From Nemopilema nomurai (Eukaryota; Cnidaria; Scyphozoa; Rhizostomeae; Rhizostomatidae): 64,000 bases of DNA. Both the position numbers and the translations under genes were made by a program. The stretch covers positions 1,149,009 to 1,213,008 of the forward strand of contig ML133378.1 in assembly GCA_003864495.1 (NCBI GenBank). Direction: 5' to 3'. The notes beneath the pieces were generated by a model. That model saw only the letters and a program-made list of their open reading frames with translations. It searched no databases and was not told the DNA's origin. Positions 53,501 through 62,500 of this stretch are shown here, in pieces. Numbering within the stretch: position 1 is the stretch's first letter; the number at the start of each line of letters is the position of its first letter.

Positions 53501-56500
53501 TTTCCCTCTGTTTTCAGATTCTATCATTGCTGCTGGTATTAATCTCTTTGCGAGAACAGTCTTCCTGGCTTATTGACAGAGGACTGAAACACTTCCAGAA
53601 TAAATGGCACTTCATTGAGGTAGTGCATGCACATTATTAAGGTTGTAGAAACGTCATTTGACAAGGTTTTGTCACCTATGCTTATACATTACTCTTTATC
53701 ATGCTTTCAAACCTAAGTTAGTTCCAGTTGAATGAAGTGCGTAGAGTAATGTTCTCTGTTATTTCTAGCAAATTTATCCCCTCGTAGGTCTGTTATAAAG
53801 TTTACCAGCATACCAATTCATTGGTTGCCAAAACATCCTACGTAGGACCTCGGCTCAACCCCAAGCGTCAATTTCAACTTTGTCTCTTTGTATGAAGTCA
53901 ACATAGGGATTACCAGTGAACAGACGAAAAATTGTGTAAACGAGGTTCCATGTTTTTTTCAAGGGATTGCTGATAATTTTCTCGCTTTTGGCTGTGTCTG
54001 CTGAGATGTGGGAGGCCGTGGAAGCCAAAAAAACGATCTACCAGGTCGAATCAATGCATATTTTTGACCCAGACGTGTTCCTCGACCTCTCAACTGCTTT
54101 GACGTCAATCAAGGTAATTCGGTGTCATTTTCGTTCTCAACAACCGTCACAGTGTTCTTTCTTCAAAGGCAGCTGCTTCTTTTCAACCACAGTGTAAATT
54201 TAATAGTTGAGATTGTTTGTTCATCTATGAATCCTACCCAAGTATCTTTGAGAAACTGTCTGTACAAACAAAACCTACCATCTTCATTCTGGTGAATATA
54301 GCTTTCGTTCTTGCTGGCCCAGTAGCAAGGGAAACTTTTGTGTCCATTTATGGGTTCCGTTAAGCGAGTGCTGCTTCTTTTAGTTGAAATCTGCAAGAAA
54401 GTTTTAGCTTCCACCACAACCTGGGGTCTCTTAAATGGGGCAACTTTGATAATAGAAATCTTGGTTTGAGTCCTGTTTGAGTCCTTGGTTCTGAGCTTAA
54501 AGTGGCAGGTCGCAGCTTCCTGTGACATCATACGGGATAGCTAGGCCATAGTCCTTATTGTGCCAGATCCTTTATCGTGAACGATAAAGAGTCTTTGTGT
54601 CTTGCAAGCTGGCAAGTGACTTCTACATCGCACATATAACTAATGACTTCTACATTTACTTTGTTGGGTCTGCATTGTTGCTCTGAGTTCCTATATTTGT
54701 TTTCAGATGGCAAGGGTTATTTACGCAACGCTGTTTTTCTTGGTCCTACTGAAATCAGTCTCACTTCTTCGCGTCCTGGCAAGAGTCTCTGCTATCCTCA
54801 CGATGTTGGCCACTGTGTTCTTTAGAATGCTAGCTCTCGTGGTAAAGTTGCATTCGTTGTTCATTAGCTTCTGTTGCTTTTTAACAGAATCCAGTGAATG
54901 GCACAAAATGTTAATGAATGAAACAATTATTTCTTCTCTACAGCATTTTGATTTTCGCAAATGTTGATAAATACATAATCCTGTTCCAAACGAATATCTT
55001 CACTTGCTTTGTAACATTTGTAACATTTTTCAACATTGTTTGAACATTGTTTTTAACACTGTGCCGCGGATTCATGTTGAATATTTTCCTAGAAATGAAC
55101 ATGGTTATTTGAATATACGCTCTTCCTTGTCAGGTAACTTTCATCCTGCTGATAATTGCCTTGTTCCACGTTGGAACATTGGTGCATGGGCGGTCAAGCT
55201 GGCTCTTCATGAACAGTGAGACAACGCTACTGGTGCTATGGTCCTCTCTTGCCAGAGGTCATCCAACTGTATTGGGAGATGCTGCACCATCTAGCGCGAT
55301 GATGTATGCATATAATGTCTTGGCGGCTGTGACTGTTTTCACCTTTTGGCTTGTGGTGAGTCAACCTTTTCCGTTCCCCATTCCAATTTATAATGTAGGC
55401 ACATCGAAACAATTACACGCTCTTGGTCTGCCTGCTATGGTAGTTACGAAATCCCACCCGTTCCAACCAGGTCACGGGATACAATGACCATCAGAGATCC
55501 GCACGGACAGAGATCCGCATGCATGGCGCCGACCTTTATTTTTCCCAGGTGGGGCTCAAAATTTAAAAAAAAATTTAAAAAAGTTGAAAGGTAGATAAAT
55601 TGCCTGTCGCTTTAATAAACAGTGGCGTAACTAGCATTTTTCTTTGGGGGGGGGGGGGGTATATATAAGATTTTGCCCGACACTTTCGCCACTGCCCGAC
55701 TAAAATGTTATGAGATCTTTTTTGGGAGAAGCCTTCGCGGTGTTCCTTCTATATCTTTAAACCGTAAAAAGTCAATGCCTTGCTGTTCAAATGTCAATCA
55801 GTGTTTATTACAAGATCAGTTCACGCGTAGACAAGCTGCAGTTCAGTCGTGTTAACTTCTTTTCGTAAAATATTGTAATGGCAACGAGTATAGGCGACTA
55901 TTAACAGCAGATGATTTTATCAAAGTTCCTTCGAAAATAAGCCATTGAGTTTCGTCGTCCAGACACTGGTAAAATCGTGGCATCCAGGATGGCTGATGGA
56001 TGATGAAAAATGTATTACGGTCACTTTTATTTCTAAAGGCCACAAAATGGCCGACATTTAGGGCAAATGTAGCATTTTTCTCTTTAATGGTGGAGGAACT
56101 CGTAGGGCCCAGTGGGGCAATTTTCCCACCACTCAGTATGTTAAAAATGGGTAAAAAATGCCCTGCTATTAGGAGAATAAATAACCTATCGCCTTTTGTT
56201 GGGAAAAACAGCATCTTTTGTTGAGAAAACTTCACCTTTCGTCAGGCAAAGCATCACCTTTTTGGGCAAAGCTGTTTGACAAAGCGGGAAATCAACAAAT
56301 AATTTCTCGATTACTATTTTATTTTGCCCGATAGTTGCGGATTTACGAACATCTTTTCTGGCGTTTGCCCGACAAAATGCGGGTTTTCAATCATTGGGGG
56401 GGGGGGGGGGGGGCTGTCACACCCCCCAAAATTCACGCCCCTGAATAGAGGGGGGGGGTGGGGGGGTGGTCTGTCACACCCCCCAAAATTCACGCCCCTG

Positions 56501-59500
56501 AATACAACATATGTAGTATGTAAAATAACAAAACAAAACATTTTAATAAAGCAAATATAACATCATGGTCTACAGTACATCAGTTCAATTCTTTGACTGA
56601 TTTCAAACGAAATTCCCAGGGGGGGCTAGAGCCCTCAAGCACCCACGTAGTCGGCGCCTATGTCCGCACGGAGAAATATTCAGAATATAGCGCTTCATGC
56701 TTTGGCTGCCTTCGAAGCTGTGATCCTGTTCGCGCAAATGATGTTTTTTCTTTTGCCTGAGGTTTTTTCGAGAATGATGACCCTTCTTACACAGGTCTGA
56801 TTACTTAAACGTCAATATGCCTTTTCAAAACATCACTAGAACAACCTAGTCAATAATTAGGCCTATGCCATATGATGATTAGCCTATGGCTATCTAGTAG
56901 GAGCGAAATGTAGCGTGTTGATTGTTCCAACCGCAACGCATCTTTCGCGAAATAATATGAGCGGAAATAATTGGTCATGTGACCTGGTTGGAATGGGTGG
57001 GATTTCGTAACTACCGCCTGCTATGGGCCAAACCGAAGGATTGGTAGGCTTTTGTTTTAGACTTTCATTTTGAAAACATTTTCTTTAGACAGCAACAATC
57101 CGTATGCCCAATCATATTTTAGCTCGTAAAGAGATTGCTGGAGCCTCTTGCGACTAATCTTTCAATATTGTCTTCGGACTAGTTTTCAAAAGCTCTTGTT
57201 TTTACATCTATACCTAAGCTGTATACACAATTCCGCCAAAACGTCACCACTTTGAAAAAAGGTTTAAATACTTTGTTGCCCATTGTACTCGAAGTGTGAA
57301 AAGATAATGGTTTTTGAAACGCTCTCAAAACTCCGTTTTATTCCAATCGATTGTTTCCAACACATACTGCACATCTGCTCCACGAACAGTTCCAATTTTT
57401 GAAATCACACGAAAGGCAAATGATTCAAATGCCGACCTTACGACTGGGTTATTAACATTTGTATTTCAAGAAATAATAAGTGGTTGAAATTAATATTTTT
57501 AAGAGGGGATATAAGAGGGGGAGTAACATGGCAAAAAATAGCTTTCGGTATAAATTAATGAAGGTTGAACGTGAATTAATGTTCTCAACAAAAACAATAC
57601 TTGGTTATACTTTTGCTTTTGACCAAAGAGTACAGTTTTGTAGGCAGGCCTCAAACTACAAGACGTCTCTGATTTTTATACGCTGATTAGCAACCCACCT
57701 CTGTCTCCCTTGACCAAACAGCATAGTGAGTTTTGCTGATTTTCAATGCCTGAATTTTAAGCAAAACATAAAGAATCATGTCTTTGTGAAAGTATTAGAA
57801 GAATTGCCTTCTATTAAACCTAATTTTGATTTGTTTCAATTTTATGACCCAAAAGGGTATTCGCTGATTACGGACTCTGAGAGCTGCTAATAGTCACTCT
57901 ATCAAGCTCTCGGTGTATTGACTTGCTGAAAGCGAGACGATTACTCCGCATGACCATACCCGAACCCACTAGCTCCAAGGCAGCTCCAGAGCTATCGATC
58001 TGCGCTGCCAAGCAATTAGAGTCTATGGTTGTCTTGCTGCTTTCACCTTTAGGAGTCATCCCGACATTGTGACATTTTAACCTTGTCGACATTAAGGTCA
58101 ATGACCGTCAAGCTTTAACCGTTTACAAGAAGTAGCCGGTGTCTCAATTTTGTGAGTGTTTGTTGATGCACAGGCTGCTGTGTCTCGCAACATCAACAAG
58201 ACATTGGTGAACTGAGATCGTACTCCTCTGCTCTCTCTTATGTAGTTTCACGATTTTGGCTGGTTTCGGTTGGCAACTTGTTTATTTTTTCAAGTCAGTC
58301 GCAATCTATTATCGAGAAAGGCGGAGGTAGGTCAAGTAAACCCACCTATTGTTAACTAGCTGCATTTGGTTTAAGTAGACCTGCGTCAGTTTTAGCCCCT
58401 TCACTGGACCACCGACTCGAAAGGGTTTGTCATCACACCCATCAATGCAAGGGTTTGTCATCACACGCATCAATGCAAGGGTTTATCATCACACGCATCA
58501 ATGCCAGGGTTTATCATCACACGCATCAATGCAGGGTTTGTCATCACACGCATCAATGCGAGGTTTCATCACACGCATCAATGCCAGGGTTTGTCATCAC
58601 ACGCATCAATGCGAGGGTTTGTCATCACACGCATCAATGCGAGGGTTGGTCATCACACGCATCAATGCGAGGGTTTGTCATCACACGCATCAATGCAAGG
58701 GTTTGTCGTCACACGCATCAATGCGAGGGTTTGTCATCACACGCATCAATGCAAGGGTTTGTCATCACACGCATCAATGCAAGGGTTTATCATCACACGC
58801 ATCAATGCAAGGGTTTGTCATCACACGCATCAATGCGAGGGTTTGTCATCACACGCATCAATGCAAGGGTTTGTCATCACACGCATCAATGCAAGGGTTT
58901 GTCATCACACGCATCAATGCGAGGGTTTGTCATCACACGCATCAATGCGAGGGTTTGTCATCACACGCATCAATGCAAAGGGTTTGTCATCACACGCAGC
59001 AATGCAAGGGTTTGTCATCACACGCATCAATGCGAGGGTTTGTCATCACACGCATCAATGCAAGGGTTTGTCATCACACGCATCAATGCAAGGGTTTGTC
59101 ATCACACGCAGCTATTCGGGGCACTCCAGTTGGGCTATAGTGCTCAGAATGTGCTAATGTATATTTCACAGTTTATGCTGCGTCTTGGTGTGCAGTCTAC
59201 AATTAGAGGTAGACGCGTTTCTGCCTGATGTGTCGAGCCATCAGCACTATGGAGCCGGTCGCCACATCTTGATATTTAGACCGGGTCCGGTCCGGTCCTG
59301 ACAAACCGTTGCGGTAGCGTTCTTGTTATGCAGCTTTATGCCCGAATGCAATAGCGAAGACCACACTTGCTTCACGGATGGTGTTTGGTGATTTCACCAG
59401 TGTCGTCAGCGCAACCAGAAAGGTGTCACATCATAGATATATATAGTGAATGCGTCGGATAGTCAAGTGGAATTAGCCAGGGGATAAACGCTGTTAGCCC

Positions 59501-62500
59501 AAGGCTTCCAAAGCATTCCTCCAGTTGCCGCCGCATGCGAGAGGCAAGATGACGTGTGCTCATTGAAAGAAAACACATTGGACCCAACCTAAAGGACTTT
59601 TGTATAACCTTAAGGAGCCAGAAAATTCTACCGTGCTTAACAGCAAGGACAATGCCACTCCTCTAGAAAGGTAGTCGACGGTATGTAGCTACTTTTTCAG
59701 GATCTCAGTTAAGTCGGCAAAGGACAACACAAATGGGGATGCGGGGTGAAGCACCCTTTAAGAGACGCGAGTCAATATTTTGCCCAGCAAAATTTTCAAT
59801 TTCTTCTGTTCAGTAAGCGGCGGAAGATTTCATAAACAAGATTTCAAGAGCCAATGATGATGGGTGCTTGGTTATATTCGCATTTACCTCTTCTAATTCG
59901 TTTTTATCGTGTCTATATTTGTGACTGTTACTTGACATTTTGCAAAATCATACGCAGTTAGAAGGCTAATTATATCAACGCCCAGTATGTTGTTTGTAGA
60001 GAAAATGACCGCCGCCAGAAATCGCAGAACTAGATGCAAGAAAAGCCTTTTTGAAAGATAGATGGCTAATTCGTCTTTTGAAACTCAAAAAAAGTAATCA
60101 AACATGTTGGCAAGTCATGAAATGAAAATTTTTATTTCGGTAGCAAATTAGACAATTTTTTCAAAGCACTGTCAAGCAAAGTTTTTAAAAAAGATTGGCA
60201 GCTACATAAAGATGCTAAAACGTGTCTTGACTCTTTTCAAAAGAAACAAGGAAGAGTAAAAGGTACAAGAAAGAATTGGGCTTTTTACCTGAGCACATAA
60301 CCCAAGAGGAAAAATAATAACACTTGATTTTTTTAATAACATTTCATTTTTTTATGTAATATCTTTTTACGTTAATCAGGACACACATTGAAAACAGCAG
60401 TAACGTTGAAGTGTTTATCCTGTATAAAGATTCGTGTTATTATTATTATTATATATATTATTATGAAATCCAGAGATGAACCCTACAAGCATTGGGCCTT
60501 ATCAAGCTAGAGCCAATACCTGCATTTAAAAAACAGCATGCGCAAATATAGTTTATTTTGCCTTGTTCGTTCCCGTTTCCCAGAGAACTGTCTGTGAACT
60601 GTCTTCTTTAGGTTCATGAACTTAAACTGGGACGAGAGACATGATGAACAATACTGGCCTTAAAATTCAACTGAAATCAATGCTCCTATTCTCAACTTCT
60701 ATTGCATTCTTGCTCAACAGAGTAACAAACCTTTGATAATCTAGGCATCACAACACCGAAATGTTACAAATGTTTTACCACAACTTTTAGGAACAGAAGT
60801 CTTCTTACAGATTGTTTCAGGAGAACTTCGCCAGTCTGGTCATTAATTTGAACCTTTCACTCGATTTTCATGTAGGTTTGCCAGATAAACAAGTGGCTCT
60901 TGGGAAATTTCTTTTCCAAGTTTGTTTTTGACATTCGTGGCGAGGGGGCGATTTCTCCAAAGTGCAACTAGACACTAGTGAAGTGGTTGCTTCCTCTTTG
61001 AGATGACGGTGTAAAATACTGCAGGAGAAACCCTATGATAAGCAAATATTAAAATACCCATTTCTGCGTGCAGGAACAGTGTTATCATTTCTTGCAGTTC
61101 GATATAAAAGATGGAAGTTTTGTTATTATAAAACAGCTTGTTTATGAAAACGTTTAAAAATGGTGCTGCTTTCCTTAGGACACTTTCTAAAGTCGGTCTT
61201 GGTTCGGCTTCATTTTAACAGTAACAAGATTACAGATTCTTCTGCCTCGTGATAATGTACCGGGTTTGCATAGTGGGCAATGTTGTCATTATCTTGTAAG
61301 GATGTTTTACGAACGCAAGCCGACCCTCACGCACGCAAGCCGATTTTCTCGATCAGACATTGATGCTTTTTAGTTTACCTTCCAGCATCAATGCAAACCG
61401 GTTCTCGTCTCGTCAAACATTTCCTGTCGGATTCTGGTTTCATTTCATGCAAAAAGTGGCGAAACGGCTTAAGTCGAGATTGATACCCCGTCTACAATGC
61501 TGATACGGATCACTTCTGATACGAATCAAGTTTACGCCTCGTGAAATATTAGAGCGTTTCAAAATTTCCGGGTGACCGAGTAATAATTGATACTCACGGC
61601 CTAAACTTGGAGACTGTGAAGGCCAAGTATGAGGAGCTAGTGGAGTAATTTCACTTGAAAAAGCCGGTAGGGCCTAGCTCATTTGCCAAATTAAGGTCTC
61701 GCGGTAAATCCGTACCAAAAGTGATGCGGATTGCCCCATTTGCACTGGTCGTTCAAGAGTTAGGGTCACTCTGGATCCTTTTCCTAGAAGGATAAAAAGT
61801 GAAACGGCGAACCGTATCAGTTTTGTTACGGATAGCTAGGAGTAGTGTAAACGGAAGCCAATCCCTATCAGTTTTGATACGGTTCAAAAAGTGATCCTTG
61901 GCACGGGGCCGGAGTGCTTTTGAAACTTATTCAAATGCACTTGCAGATTATGACCTCGCCAACGTATCACAATGCCTTCAATTGTTGCCCTCAGACTTTA
62001 CGACAAGCCCTTCTCACAAGTTGTATGCACAATTTTTGGTATTTTTTCTGAAATCAGCCCAAATCGTCCAGTAAGGAAAAACCATGCAACTCCTAGAAAA
62101 TGCATTGAAAGCATTGCTAGAACAATACATCCACAATATCATTTGGAAAATAGCTTGTATGACTGTGATGTTGAACATACCTGGACCTCGAATAGGTTCA
62201 CTTAATGTTGCTGACATTGATTTTATCATGCCTATTTTCGCTGTCAGCTATTGTCGGTCCGTAGAACACATTCACCTATTGCTGCAAACTGCAAAATGTA
62301 AGGATTCAAATACATTTAAAAGGAAACACAAAAGTCCTCATATCTTCCTTCTTTTCTTTCTTGAAAAGTTTTCACAAACTTTTGAATTGAGAAACCGTGC
62401 CCTGCCTCTTTAGAGATTCATTGATGTGTAATTTCTCAATGTCTGTGAAAAAATGTGCTGCTGGAATTGCAGGGTGTTCACCTCTCCTATATGCAGCTTT

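Noticed and set aside
58427..59228. Three overlapping ORFs of 218-257 codons with repeated HASMQGFVITRINARV
   Set aside because: They are the three forward frames of the 28-bp minisatellite, with no start context, no domain and no codon preference.
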